Shown: positions 33,134 through 45,118 of the stretch, piece by piece
Layout: the number at the start of each line of letters is the position of its first letter
How positions within the stretch are numbered: position 1 is the stretch's first letter
Assembly (NCBI RefSeq): GCF_036884655.1
Contig: NC_088345.1
Span: 19,861,001-19,925,000, forward strand
Source: Musa acuminata AAA Group
Lineage: Eukaryota > Streptophyta > Magnoliopsida > Zingiberales > Musaceae
DNA: 64,000 nt
Reading direction: 5' to 3'
Made by a program: the position numbers and the translations under genes
Notes under the pieces: generated by a model
What the model saw: the letters and a program-made list of their open reading frames with translations, nothing else
Told to the model about the DNA's origin: nothing
Databases searched by the model: none

Positions 33134-34081
33134 TGTTGAATCTCGTATTTTGATGATGAAACCAATTGATAATTATGTTTATGTTTAACTGTATTTTGAG
33201 TGATGCAGGTCTACTCGATCAGGATTAGACAATTAAGGCAGGAGGAATTGACGTTGCGCCGGAGGAGATCACGTTAGGATATTGGATGACAGAACGCTTC
33301 GGACGTCAAGCATCGGGCCAAGAACAGAATTGCGCCAAGGATATTGACGTTGCGGAGGTCAACCGCCGATTGGGCAACAAGCCGCAAGAGAGGACGATGC
33401 GCCGAAGAATCGGACGAAGTGCCAACCAATGACGTGCCGGGCAACAGAATGTCAATTCGCTTTATAATAATTGTCTAGATCGGAGTAGAGTTTTTGCTTG
33501 TGTGTGCAGGATTAACTACGATAACGATGAAGACATAAAGCAAAACAAAGTGTCGGAGTCAAGCATGAAGGATTCATTGCGAGTTCGAGAGTTCGACGGA
33601 AGTCCGAAGGTTCGTCGGGAATGCTGCCAGAACTAGCCAAGAATGAGTAGGGAGCTTACCGAAGGGTTTTTCGGAATCTCGCCAGAAGGTTCGTTGGAAG
33701 TTCGCAGAGCTCACCGAGAAAGATTAGAGCTTGCTAAAGAAGCTCATCGGAACTCGCCAAGATCAAATCGTGAAGTCTAGGAGCTTGCCGGGAGTCCGCA
33801 TAATGGTTTCCGAGAGTTTATCGGAAGACCGCTGGAAGTTCGCCGGAAGCTCGCTGAAAGAAGTCTTGACTTATGGACATTGTAATAGCTTAGAAAATGT
33901 CTTTAAATTCATAGTTAGTATATTAATTAGGATTAGGATTAGGTATTAATCCTATAACCCAAGTAGGGGCCAATTGGGCCCGAGTTCGAACTGGTTTGGT
34001 CCAAGTTTGGAGCCCAACCAATGAGCTGAATTGGCCTAGGCGGTGGCACCGCCCAGCACCCGAGAGCTGGGCGGTGACACC
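33134..34081 (+). repeat. 3' LTR of D, first part
   Basis: Matches 27682-28630 of the 5' LTR and is cut inside the palindrome cluster by E. The bases ACACC at 34077-34081 are the target copy. Confidence 0.93.
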
Positions 34082-35575
34082 TGTTGGGAAATCATGGGGG
34101 CAACATCACATGCGCAGCAGAAGAACAAGAAAACAAAATCCCCGATTCCCAAAAAGATGTTCGTCGTCGTGCGAACATTGGTGCGTAAAAATCCGCGAAA
34201 GTTAAAACTGCGTATAGAGTAGGTTGTGTTACCTAGGGAGATTGTATATCCCTGTTTCCTTGCAGATCCTTAGGAGAGGGTGAAGGAGGTCAAGGGTCCT
34301 CCTCTCTAGCGGTGATCCACACAGCAGGGTTGCGACGACGCTCCTCAAGACTCCAGGCCTACTCTGAGGTGGAGAGGAAGAGGAGAATAGGAAAGGCAAG
34401 CAAAGGCTCTAGCCTATGAGGCTCTGAATCCCTCCTATTTATAGAGGTCCCTTGTCAAACCCTAATGGGTCCTCCCCTAGTGGGTATTGGATCTGCATCC
34501 AATAAGACAAGGGATCCATCGGATATCTCATATATGAACCTCTACTCATCGCAATGCCTACCATATGTGTGTGACCCTCTAGGCCCAATATCGAGCTGGC
34601 CGTGAGTCATACCTGTCAGAACTCCTTCTAACTCAGTGAATTATTATCTCTTGAATAATTCACTTGACTCATCGACTACGGAAGTACTAGGCCACTACGC
34701 CGTAGTCCCCAGACGATACAGGGGAATCCAATCCATTGGACCTGTCTGTCCTCAGTTATAGTGTACCTATAATCCCTCATCTATCTAATATCCTAGAGAC
34801 CGTATATCGAGCATGGTACTGTCAGACCCATACGGTTTCTACTCGAGTCTCGCTCTAATCGGATTCTCCTGGAGAACTCTTTCTCTCTCAACCCGAATGA
34901 CCTTGGCCAGGGATTTGTCTGAGCAAGAACACATGGGATATTCCTCTCATGACGCCGAGAGTGGATGATCCTCTATCGACACTCAATAGCCCTCGTAAGG
35001 TCGACTACTACTCCCAATGACCAGCTGTACTAGATCTGGGACAGCCAAACCTATAAGTTTGGTATCAAAGAGTGGAGCACTCATACAGGACATCCTTGGT
35101 GTCTCAAGTCTAAGGACCAGATACACCACTAGGACTAGGGAATCGCTGTCTGACAATAAGGCATCATCAACCATCCAACATTCCGTAAGCGGATCAATCA
35201 GTGAACTCATTCTCCAATGAGCACCTGTACTGTATCCCTAGTGTCCCTACACGAGCAACTATGAGACCAGTTGCATCCATCATATGGACGGGTATACAGC
35301 ACACCAGTCTATCCGGTTATCACGATGTCCCTCTCGAGTAACCTATGACCAGGATTATTTAGGATATGTGTTTAAAGGTGAATCGATCTCATTATCGTGA
35401 TCTCATCACGATCCGATTCCCATTGCACAAATCCAAGGACATCATAATATATATATGCACATATGCAATAGTTATAAAGTGATATACGCCAAAATATAGT
35501 AAGCAAAAAGATTCTGTATCAAGTCACACGTGCCTTCACTCACGTGATTGGCTTGTCGGGCACCTATGACTAGCA
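34082..35575 (-). repeat. 3' LTR of E
   Basis: TGTTGGGAAATC...GACTAGCA on +, 1494 bp, the same length as the A2 LTRs. It starts with GGGGGCAACATCACATGC where A2 has GGGGGCGACATCATATGC. Confidence 0.94.
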
Positions 35576-36200
35576 ATCTCCCACTTGACCGAAAGCCAAT
35601 CACCTATGTGTCTGATCCCCATCAGACCCCTATGACGCTCAAAGACAAAATGAGACAACGGCTTTGTCAGTGGATCTGCAATGTTATCTTCGGATGGAAC
35701 TCTTTCCACTGCTACATCTCCTCGGGTTACGATCTCTCTGATAAGTTGGAACCTCCTCAGAACACTTCTGATGAGACCCGGGTTCCTTTATTTGAGTAAT
35801 CGCCTCGTTAGTTATCGTAATATAGAGAGATCGGCTCCTCACTACCCGGCCCGACTCCCAAATCTGTGATGAACTTCTTCACCCAGACTCCCTACTTTGC
35901 TACATCTGATGCAGCAATGTACTCTGCCTCTATGGTCGAGTCAGCAGTGGTATCTTGCTAGGAACTCTTCCAGCACACTACTCCATTCAAGGTGTACACA
36001 TACCCTGAATTCGACTTGCTATCATTGACATCAGACTGAAAACTTGAGTTAATGTAGCCTTCAACCTTAAGGCTATTATCTCCATATACTAGTAAAAGAT
36101 CCTTAGTCCTTCTCAAGTACATAAGGATACACTTTACTGCTTTCCAGTGCTCCAAGCCTGGATCCGCCTGATATTTGCTCCTGACACTCAGAGCATGCGC
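35576..36200 (-). pseudogene. E RNase H remnant with polypurine tract
   Basis: The polypurine tract is at 35576-35586. The RNase H frame is open only at 35958-36200 (matching A2 residues ~653-731), with a TAG right after CWKSS where A2 reads CWKSSKQDTT. Downstream sequence is recognisable but shifted. Cut at 36200 by G; the same frame resumes at 45119. The target of G, TGCGC, is 36196-36200. Confidence 0.88.
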
Positions 36201-36335
36201 TGTTAGGATCGAGAGCACTAAGAGGGGGGGGGGGTGAATTAGTGCAGCGGAAATCTTTCAGCGATTAAAAACGAAAGCTGCGTTTGTTCAATAAAAGCGA
36301 TTTCGATGTAAAAGCCGATCTTAAGATTAAGCGTA

Positions 36336-36705
36336 GTTTACGCAGTTTGCGTCTAAACGCAGTTTGCGTCTAAACTCAATTTGCGTCTAAACGCAGTTTG
36401 TGTCGAAATGCAGTTTGCGTCTAAACGCAGTTTGCGTCTAAACGTAGTTTTACGTCTAAACTCAGTTTACGTCTAAACACAGTTTGTGTCTAAACATAGT
36501 TTGCGCCTAAACGCAGTTTGCATCTAAACTCAGATTGCGTCTAAGCGCAGTTTGAGCAGAAGTATAAAGACAATGTGCTGCTATTGTACAGCTCAAAAAG
36601 TAATCTGCAAAAAGCAGATGTACGTCTAAACGCAGATTTATGTCTAAACACAGATTTACGTCTAAACGTAGATTTACGTCTTAAACGCAGATTTACGTCT
36701 GAACT
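36336..36705 (-). repeat. 17-18-bp tandem repeat clusters in G 3' LTR
   Basis: The unit is close to CGTCTAAACGCAGTTTG. I count about 12 copies at ~36336-36555 and about five copies of a TTTACGTCTAAACGCAGA variant at ~36609-36705. The corresponding clusters in the 5' LTR (~42775-42965 and ~43025-43100) have about 11 and four. The units are contiguous without spacers, so this is not a CRISPR array. Confidence 0.88.
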
Positions 36706-37441
36706 TTGAAACTCGTTTGTATACTCGCAGAAGGCAGTATGCAGTTGAAATCAAGACGTAAACGTAAACTGAAATCTGATGATTGTGCGAGGAAAGCCGA
36801 TTTACGTCTAAATGCAGTTTTACGTCTAAATGTTGAAACTTGTTCGTAAAATTGCAGAAGACAGTTTGCAGTTATAAATAGAATCAAAATGTAAATGTAA
36901 ACTGCAAAGAAACTCGTTCGTAAAAGCGCAGAAGACAGTTCGCAGTTATAAACAGATTCAAGACGTAAATGTAAGCTGCAATGTAAAGATCGTACGAAAA
37001 CACCTTTTGACGTCTGAATGCAGATTCGAAAAGATTAGAACTTAGAAACTTGTTCGTAAAAGCGCAGAGAGTAGTAGCTATGTAGGAGGTTTGCAGTAAT
37101 GATAAAGTGCTCAAAATAAACGCAAACCAGAGATTTAGAGTGGTTCGGTCAGTCTTGACCTACTCCACTTTTGGCTTCCTCCACCGGCGAAGTCACCGAC
37201 GTCAACTAGGGGCCTTCCTTCAATAGGCGAAGGCCAACTGCCCTTTTATAGTTTCTCTCCTTTTGACGGGCTTAGGAGACAACCCTTACAGATCCTTTCT
37301 CTCCTCTCTTTACAACTCAAGACTTGAAGAACAGAAAAGAGGAGAACTTTTGGACTTTACACAAATTTGAGCTCTTAGAATCACTGAAAAGATCAAGAAT
37401 TCGGTGTGGATCTGTGTCCCTTCAGTGCTGAATGGGTGGGG

Positions 37442-37449
37442 TATTTATA
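37442..37449 (-). promoter_or_regulatory. TATA box of G 3' LTR
   Basis: TATTTATA on +; its counterpart in the 5' LTR, the active promoter copy, is 43839-43846. Confidence 0.65.
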
Positions 37450-37529
37450 GGCCCCAACCCAATTCAAATTTGGAGCTCAAAACGATCAAATCCTGGAATT
37501 TCGGGATCAAGCGGTTGCACCTCTTGACT

Positions 37530-37985
37530 GGAGAGGTTGCACCGCCTGGCAGAGCTCGAAGACCGAGCTCAGGCGGTGCTACCTCTCTGTCAGGGAGGTT
37601 GCACCGCCCAGTCTTGCTCGAAGACTGAGCCCAAGCGGTGCCACCTCTCTGTCAGGGAGGTTGCACCGCCCAATCTAGCTCGAAGACTGAGCTCAGGCGG
37701 TGCCACCTCTCTGTCAGGGAGGTTGCACCGCCCAGTCTTGCTCGAAGACTGAGCCCAGGCGGTGCCACCTCTCTGTCAGGGAGGTTGCACTGCCCAGCCT
37801 AGCTCGAAGACTGAGCTCAGGCGGTGCCACCTCTCTGTCAGGGAGGTTGCACCGCCCAGTCTAGCTCGAAGACTGAGCTCAGGCGGTGCCACCTCCTGGC
37901 TGGGGAGGTTGCACCGCCCAGTCTCGCTGGGAGGCTTAGCCCAAGCGGTGCCACCTCCTGGCCTAGGCGGTTGCACCTCCTGGTG
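37530..37985 (-). repeat. 62-bp tandem repeat in G 3' LTR
   Basis: Units read CTCTGTCAGGGAGGTTGCAC, CGCCCAGTCTAGCTCGAAGA, CTGAGCTCAGGCGGTGCCAC in succession. There are five good copies with variant copies at each end. Each unit contains the GGCGGTGCCACC half-palindrome. Frames through it (37404-38060) only translate the repeat. Confidence 0.9.
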
Positions 37986-38840
37986 CAATCAGGGTCCGAA
38001 TGGTTAGCTCCATTCGGCCCAATTTCTATCTTTTTAGGGGCCCAATTGCCCCAAGATTAAGCTAATGGGATCACCTCCCATTTTCCAACTTAATCAACGT
38101 GCTAACTACGATTAAATCTAAGACAATTTCTGCAGCTTTGCTCCGATGCGTCAATCGCCTCTTCCGGCGAGTTTCCGACGAACTTCCGTCGATCATCCGA
38201 TGAACCCTCGGTGATTCTTCTGTGGACTTCCGGCAAACTCCTGGACTTTGCAACAATCCACTTGGCGAGTTCCAACGAGCTTCACTTGGCAAGCTTCTGG
38301 ACTTCTCGGATCTGTTCTCGTAGAACCTCCGACGACTGTCCGAACTTCCGTCGAACTCTCGAACTCCCAACGTGATCATGATCTTGACTCCGGCGCAACT
38401 CCTGCTGCTTGTCTAACTTTCATCATAGTTAATCCTGCACACTTAAAACAAAACTTCGATCGAGACAATTAATCCTAAGCAATTAACCAAGTTGTCCGGC
38501 ATGTCATTGGTCCCTAGACGCTTCGTCCGATTCTTCGGTGCATCGTCCTCTCCTGCAGCCTATTGCCCAATCGGCCAGTTGACTCCGCAACTCCGATATC
38601 CTTGGCACAATACCCGCTCTTCTTGGCCCGATGCCCGAGTCCACGGCCCGAAGCCTTCTATCGATACGTCGACCGATCCACCGGCCCGACGTCCAATCTT
38701 CTGACATGTTCCTTCGGCACAACATGATTTTCCTGCTTTAATTGTCTCATCCTGATCGAAGCATCCTGCGTCACTCAAAACGCAGATTAAATCATAAACA
38801 TATATCAAGTAGTTTCATCATCAAAATACGAGATTCAACA

Positions 38841-41573
38841 ATCTCCCCCTTTTTGATGATGACAACCACTTGATGACGGAGTTAAACTTAACTCCCGGAG
38901 TTTAAACAAACTTCCCCTATCAATATGCCATATTGATAGAACCTTGAATTCAAACTGAATTCAAGTCATTGCAATATTCATCATGAATACTTGCAACACG
39001 TCAACATGAACATATGCATACACTTATGCATCACACGTCATGTCATCAATGTACTTTCATCAACATACTTCTCCCCCTTTGTCATCAACAAAAAGGAGAA
39101 GTATCACAATCAATCGTTTGTGATATTGATTCAACTCATTGCATGAAAAACATAGTATCAAGTTTTATCATCATGCAATCTTGGAGCTAGAAGATTTAGC
39201 AAGTGTTACATCCTGCTTAGAACATTCATGCTATCAAGTTTTAGATATGCAAGTTTTATAGCATATAAGATAGTACTTTTGGTAATGTTCAAGATAGCAA
39301 GTTCTACATCATGCAAGCTAGCAAATTAGAGATGTTAAAGAAGGCAACTCTTGCTTCTTGAAAATTTTGTTCACTTTGCTAGATGCATAAGTTAGCATTT
39401 TTGCCTCTTGAGATAGCACATTTGCTTCTTTTGAGATAGCAACTTTTTGCTTCTCTTTAGACCAACAAGCTAGCAATTTTTACGATATACAAGTTTCACA
39501 ATATATAAGCTAGCAAAAAATTTCGAAAGCAAATGCAAGATAGCTTTCTTGTGTAAGCTCATGATTCTTGCTTCCTATTGCAATGTGCAAATTGCAAGTT
39601 TTGCTTCTTGAGATATTCAAGATAGTGATGTTCAAGAAGACAATTTTTCTTCTTGAAATAAGCAAGTTAGCAATCTTTGCTACTTAAGATAGGCAAGCTA
39701 GCAATCAAGTTTTTGCATCTTCTTGACTTGTACAAGCTAGCTATCTCCCCCTTTGTCATTGTAAAAAAGAAAGAGAGAATACAGTTTTGTAGTTCTTTTT
39801 TTCTTTTACAACGACTTCAAAATCATAACAAAGGATGAATAATCAAGTTATGAATGTCAAGACAATTTTTCATCATGAATATTTTATCATTGCATGCATC
39901 ATTATCATAAGTTGAAGTATTACATGCATGATATCATATCACCATTCATAATTACATTAATGTTTCAATATAACAATTTCTTCTCAAAATGTGTAACTTG
40001 GCACTCATAGCATTTTAAATCATGATTTACATCATATGCAATACATCATATCATAATTAGAAAGCACAAGTATTGCATGCATAATTGCACATCATAAATG
40101 TTTCATATCATGATGGTATCAATTTTGTCAAATTATATCCTACCATGCATGATCAAAACTTCTCCCTATTTTATCATTGAAAACAAGAAGAAAGTAGGGG
40201 GAAGAGCATAAAAATGTTAAATATTTCAATCATTTCAAGGCATTTACATCATAGATCAAGTCATGATTTGTGATTCATCGTAAAGCAAGTTAGTTTTCAA
40301 TCATCACATAAGGCATTTAAGGAATTTTTGAAACATAGGAGAATGATTAATTTAAGCATACAATGTTTCAATCCAATTCAAGTCATGAATATCAATGCTT
40401 TCATATTGTGAGTATCAATTCATGAATACCACAAGATATTATTTGTGACTTCAATTTTGCAAGATCAAGATTATGATTTAGATAAAACTTATTCAAATCA
40501 AATCATTAACTTGAAATTCATAATCAAGTCATTAAAATTAATTTTGAGATTCACAAAATATCATGAAATCATTAATCTCGATCAGATGGGAAAAGCATTT
40601 TATTAAGAGATTCTTTTTTATCTAAGCATGCCTTAGTCTTTATATGCCAAATTAAGATAAGCATGAAAGTTCAAGACATAAGGCAAAGAAATCTTGTATT
40701 ATGAAATATATGATATCAAGGCTCATGATTCATTCGAAAAGATATAGTACAAAGAGCAACTTGAAACATTCTTATCAAGATCACATTTTAAAATATTCCA
40801 AGTTTCAAGATATCAATATGACACTTCATTGAATTGCATTTCATTTGAAGAACTCCTTTTTGATAAATGTAGGGAGCATAATGAACGATCTTGATTTATA
40901 AAGAGCTTCATGTTATAATTATCAAGATCATGATTATGATTATTCTCTTTAGCAAAGAATCACAAAAGCACTTTGCATAAGAAATCTCATTGTATTATGA
41001 TTTATAAATTCTTTTTCTGCACATGAATCATAGGAGATATGAATGTGAAACAAATCTTTGCAAGCAAAAACACTATCATTCATATTTCAAGATGGAATTT
41101 ATAAGCAGGAATCATTTCATCAAATCCATTTTAGAAAAATATTTTTCATAAGTGTATGAGAAAATCCGATTGTTAGGATACCAATTGTTAAGTGTATCCG
41201 AAAATGAAATTAACACTTTCATATATTCAGACATGATTTTTGTTATAGATCTTGAAATTAAATCAAGAAGATCAAACAAGCTCATGATCATGGATAACTT
41301 AAAGTCTCATGCATAAAATTGTTAATAACCATTTAATATTACATCTTTATGCATTACTTTAAATCAAACGTGATTTCATTCAACAATGTTAATCAAACAT
41401 GATACACATTATTACTTCTTAACCATGATCAAAATCATTTTGTTTGTTTATCATGCAATATTATCATTTTCGAAATTATCAGCATGATCATAATTTTTGT
41501 ATTTTTATTTTTAAACATGTAATTTTCAAGAAAATTAATTCTAAACTAAAAAAGAAAATATATCATGAAAGCA
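38841..41573 (-). other. 3' noncoding zone of G
   Basis: The polypurine tract (ATCTCCCCCTTTTT on +) is 38841-38854. CTCCCCCTTT motifs at 39071-39080 and 39745-39754 bracket the GCTAGC-rich repeat zone. The remainder is AT-rich and shows no gene. Confidence 0.8.
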
Positions 41574-42584
41574 TCAAGTAATTTTAAAATAAACCAAAGG
41601 CATTTTAATTACCTCAATGTCGTAGGCTGGTAAAGCGTAGTTTGCCGCCTCGCTTTTGTTGACTTTCTCGTCTTCAGATGAGCTCGATTCATCCCAATTT
41701 TTGTTCTTCTTCTTGCGTTTAAAGCAAGTAGTTCCATTCTTTTTGCTTTTTAATTTTCGTTTCATTTGTAGTTTAAGTTCACCATCACTTGAGCTTATGC
41801 TCGAGTGGTCTTCAAATGTTCTATGTCCTAAATCCTTCCTGTTCTTTGGAAGGTTGGTTTGTTCATCATTGTCCTCATCACTTGAGTCATCGCTCAAGTG
41901 GCATTCATTTGTCCAGAGTTCCAAATCCTTCCTGTTCTTTGGAAGGTGATTGTGTTCAACATGTTCATCATGTGCATTGTGCACCATTTCATATGTCATC
42001 AATGAACCAATTAGTTCTTCAAGTGGTAAGTTGTTTAGGTTTTTCGATTCTTGAATAGCAGTTACTTTTGAATCCCAAGTTTTAGAAAGTGAGCGCAAAA
42101 CTTTGTTAACGAGTTCAAAATCCGAAAAGCTTTTACCAAGTGATTTTAAACCATTGACGACATCCGTAAAACGGGTGTACATGTCAACAACGGTTTCGCT
42201 TGGTTTCATATGAAAAAGCTCGAAATCATGCAGTAAAATATTAACTTTCGAGTCTTTGACTCTACTAGTTCCCTCGTGCGTGATTTCAAGAGTGCGCCAA
42301 ATATCGAAAGCCGTTTCGCACAAAGAAACCCGATTGAACTCATTTTTGTCCAATGCGCAAAATAAGGCATTCATAGCCTTTGCGTTTAAAGAAAAATTCT
42401 TCTTCTCCAAATCCGACCATTCGTTCATCGGTTTGGAGGGAAGTTGAAAATCGTTTTCAATGATACTCCATAAGTCTAAATTCGTAGAAATCAAGAAAAC
42501 TCTCATTCGAGTTTTCCAATAAGTGTAGTCCAATCCGTTAAACAACGGTGGACGAAAGACCAAAAAGCCCTCTTGAAGAGCCAT
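41574..42584 (-). CDS. G gag (intact Sirevirus-like Gag)
   Basis: A 336-residue open frame starting MALQEG 51 bases inside the LTR/primer-site boundary. Residues ~1-215 are the Sirevirus gag core (FNGLDYTYWKTRM near 16-28, LEITHEGTSRVK, MYTRFTDVVN, PLEELIGSLMTYEM). Then follow an acidic Ser-rich part with two PKNRKDL segments and a Lys-rich basic tract (~255-300), and the terminus YFKIT. There is no zinc knuckle, protease or polymerase. It presumably forms particles that would need polymerase from a full-length relative; this is inference. The end of the frame overlaps a donor-like GAG/GTAATT. It is the only SirB gag here without a stop or shift. Confidence 0.92.
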   Translation of the reverse strand: MALQEGFLVFRPPLFNGLDYTYWKTRMRVFLISTNLDLWSIIENDFQLPSKPMNEWSDLEKKNFSLNAKAMNALFCALDKNEFNRVSLCETAFDIWRTLEITHEGTSRVKDSKVNILLHDFELFHMKPSETVVDMYTRFTDVVNGLKSLGKSFSDFELVNKVLRSLSKTWDSKVTAIQESKNLNNLPLEELIGSLMTYEMVHNAHDEHVEHNHLPKNRKDLELWTNECHLSDDSSDEDNDEQTNLPKNRKDLGHRTFEDHSSISSSDGELKLQMKRKLKSKKNGTTCFKRKKKNKNWDESSSSEDEKVNKSEAANYALPAYDIEVIKMPLVYFKIT

Positions 42585-42620
42585 TTCTCTCAGGTGTAAA
42601 TCCGAATTGAGAAATACCCC

Positions 42621-42632
42621 GCTCTGATACCA
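42621..42632 (-). promoter_or_regulatory. Primer binding site of G
   Basis: GCTCTGATACCA on +, the exact reverse complement of TGGTATCAGAGC, two bases from the LTR. Confidence 0.9.
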
Positions 42633-42634
42633 AT

Positions 42635-45113
42635 TGTTAGGATCCAGAGCACTAAGAGGGGGGGGGTGAATTAGTGCAGCGGAAATCTTTCAGCGATTAA
42701 AAACGAAAGCTGCGTTTGTTCAATAAAAGCGATTTCGATGTAAAAGCCGATCTTAAGATTAAGCGCAGTTTACGCAGTTTGCGTCTAAACTCAATTTGCG
42801 TATAAACGCAGATTGTGTTGAAACGCAGTTTGCGTCTAAACGCAGTTTGCGTCTAAACGCAGTTTTACGTCTAAACTCAGTTTACGTCTAAACGCAATTT
42901 GCGTCTAAACACAATTTGTGCCTAAACGCAGTTTGCGTCTAAACTCAGATTGCGTCTAAGCGCAGTTTGAGCAGAAGTATAAAGATAATGTGCTGCTATT
43001 GTACAGCTCAAAAAGTAATCTGCAAAAAGCATATTTACGTCTAAACGCAGATTTACGTCTAAACGCAGATTTACGTCTTAAACGTAGATTTACGTCTGAA
43101 CTTTGAAACTCGTTTGTATACTCGCAGAAGGCAGTATGCAGTTGAAATCAAGACGTAAACGTAAACTGAAATATGATGATTGTACGAGGAAAGCCGATTT
43201 ACGTCTAAATGCAGTTTTACGTCTAAATGTTGAAACTTGTTCGTAAAATTACTGAAGACAGTTTGCAGTTATAAATAGAATCAAAATGTAAATGTAAACT
43301 GCAAAGAAACTCGTTCGTAAAAGCGCAGAAGATAGTTCGCAGTTATAAACAGATTCAAGATGTAAATGTAAGCTGCAATGTAAAGATCGTACGAAAAAAC
43401 CTTTTGACGTCTGAATGCAGATTCGGAAAGATTAGAACTTAGAAACTTGTTCGTAAAAGCGCAGAGAGCAGTAGCTATGTAGGAGGTTTGCAGTAATGAT
43501 AAAGTGCTCAAAATAAACGCAAACCAGAGATTTAGAGTGGTTTGGTCAGTCTTGACCTACTCTACTTTTGGCTTCCTCCACCGGCGAGGTCACCGACGTC
43601 AACTAGGGGCCTTCCTTCAATAGGCGAAGGCCAACTGCCCTTTTACAGTTTCTCTCCTTTTGACGGGCTCAGGAGACAACCCTTACAGATCCTTTCTCTC
43701 CTCTCTTTACAACTCAAGACTTGAAGAACAGAAAAGAGGAGAACTTTTGGACTTTACACAAATTTGAGCTCCTAGAATCACTGAAAAGATCAAGAATTCG
43801 GTGTGGATCTGTGTCCCTTCAGTGCTGAATGGGTGGGGTATTTATAGGCCCCAACCCAGTTCAAATTTGGAGCTCAAAACGATCAAATCCCGGAATTTCG
43901 GGATCAGGCGGTTGCACCTCTTGACTGGAGAGGTTGCACCGCTTGGCAGAGCTCGAAGACCGAGCTCAGGCGGTGCTACCTCTCTGTCAGGGAGGTTGCA
44001 CCGCCCAGTCTTGCTCGAAGACTGAGCCCAGGCGGTGCCACCTCTCTGTCAGGGAGGTTGCACCGCCCAGTCTAGCTCGAAGACTGAGCTCAAGCGGTGC
44101 CACCTCTCTGTCAGGGAGGTTGCACCGCCCAGTCTAGCTCGAAGACTGAGCTCAGGCGGTGCCACCTCCTGGCTGGGGAGGTTGCACCGCCCAATCTCGC
44201 TGGGAGGCTTAGCCCAGGCGGTGCCACCTCTTGGCCTAGGCGGTTGCACCTCCTGGTGCAATCAGGGTCCGAATGGTTAGCTCCATTCGGCCCAATTTCT
44301 ATCTTTTCAGGGGCCCAATTGCCCCAAGATTAAGCTAATGGGATCACCTCCCATTTTCCAACTTAATCAACGTGCTAACTACGATTAAATCTCAGACAAT
44401 TTCTACAGCTTTGCTCCGATGCGTCAATCGCTTCTTCCGGCGAGTTTCCGGCGAACTTTCGTCGATCATCCGATGAACCCTCAGTGATTCTTCTGCGGAC
44501 TTCCGGCAAACTCTTGGACTTTGCGATGATCCACTTGGCGAGTTCCGATGAGCTTCGCTTGGCAAGCTTCTGGACTTCTCGGATCTGTTCTTGCAGAACC
44601 TCCGACGACCGTCCGAACTTCCGTCGAACTCTCGAACTCCCAACATGATCATGATCTTGACTCTGACGCAACTCCTGCTGCTTATCTAACTTTCATCGTA
44701 GTTAATCCTGCACACTTAAAACAAAACTTCGATCGAGACAATTAATCCTAAGCAATTAACCAAGTTGTCCGGCATGTCATTGGTCCCTCGACGCTTCGTC
44801 CGATTCTTCGGTGCATCGTCCTCTCCTGCAGCCTATTGCCCAATCGGCCGGTTGACTCCGCAACTCCGATATCCTTGGCACAATACCCGCTCTTCTTGGA
44901 CCGATGCCCGAGTCCACGGCCCGAAGCCTTCTGTCGATACGTCGACCGATCCACCGGCCCGACGTCCAATCTTCTGACATGTTCCTTCGGCACAACATGA
45001 TTTTCCTGCTTTAATTGTCTCATCCTGATCGAAGCATCCTGCGTCACTCAAAACGCAGATTAAATCATAAACATATATCAAGTAGTTTCATCATCAAAAT
45101 ACGAGATTCAACG
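42635..45113 (-). repeat. 5' LTR of G
   Basis: 2479 bp, 161 bp shorter than its partner. The difference is explained by fewer tandem units: about 11 against 12 and four against five of the 17-18-bp repeat, and three against five full copies of the 62-bp repeat (~43950-44250). The TATA box is at 43839-43846. Confidence 0.93.
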
Positions 45114-45118
45114 TGCGC

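Larger units (their letters stand above)
36201..38840 (-). repeat. 3' LTR of G
   Basis: Starts TGTTAGGATCG with a G11 run and ends CGAGATTCAACA. It is ~1 kb longer than the LTRs of C or D because of two clusters of a 17-18-bp repeat and a 62-bp tandem repeat. The TATA box is at 37442-37449. Confidence 0.93.
36201..45113 (-). mobile_element. SirB element G: gag-only with extra-long LTRs, inserted in E's RNase H
   Basis: G lies on the minus strand: 3' LTR 36201-38840 (2640 bp), internal region 38841-42634 (~3.8 kb), 5' LTR 42635-45113 (2479 bp). It is flanked by TGCGC at 36196-36200 and 45114-45118. The outer base of the 5' LTR is changed (CAACG on + instead of CAACA). It has the only fully open SirB gag here and is the innermost, hence youngest, layer on its branch. 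Confidence 0.94.

Noticed and set aside
36336..36705. Short regular repeats that look CRISPR-like
   Set aside because: Units are 17-18 bases and contiguous without spacers, inside a plant LTR, and present in both LTRs of G.
37404..38060. Open frames encoding repeated HRPVLLED / REVAPP peptides
   Set aside because: These translate the 62-bp tandem DNA repeat of an LTR in more than one frame. Unit number changes between the two LTRs.
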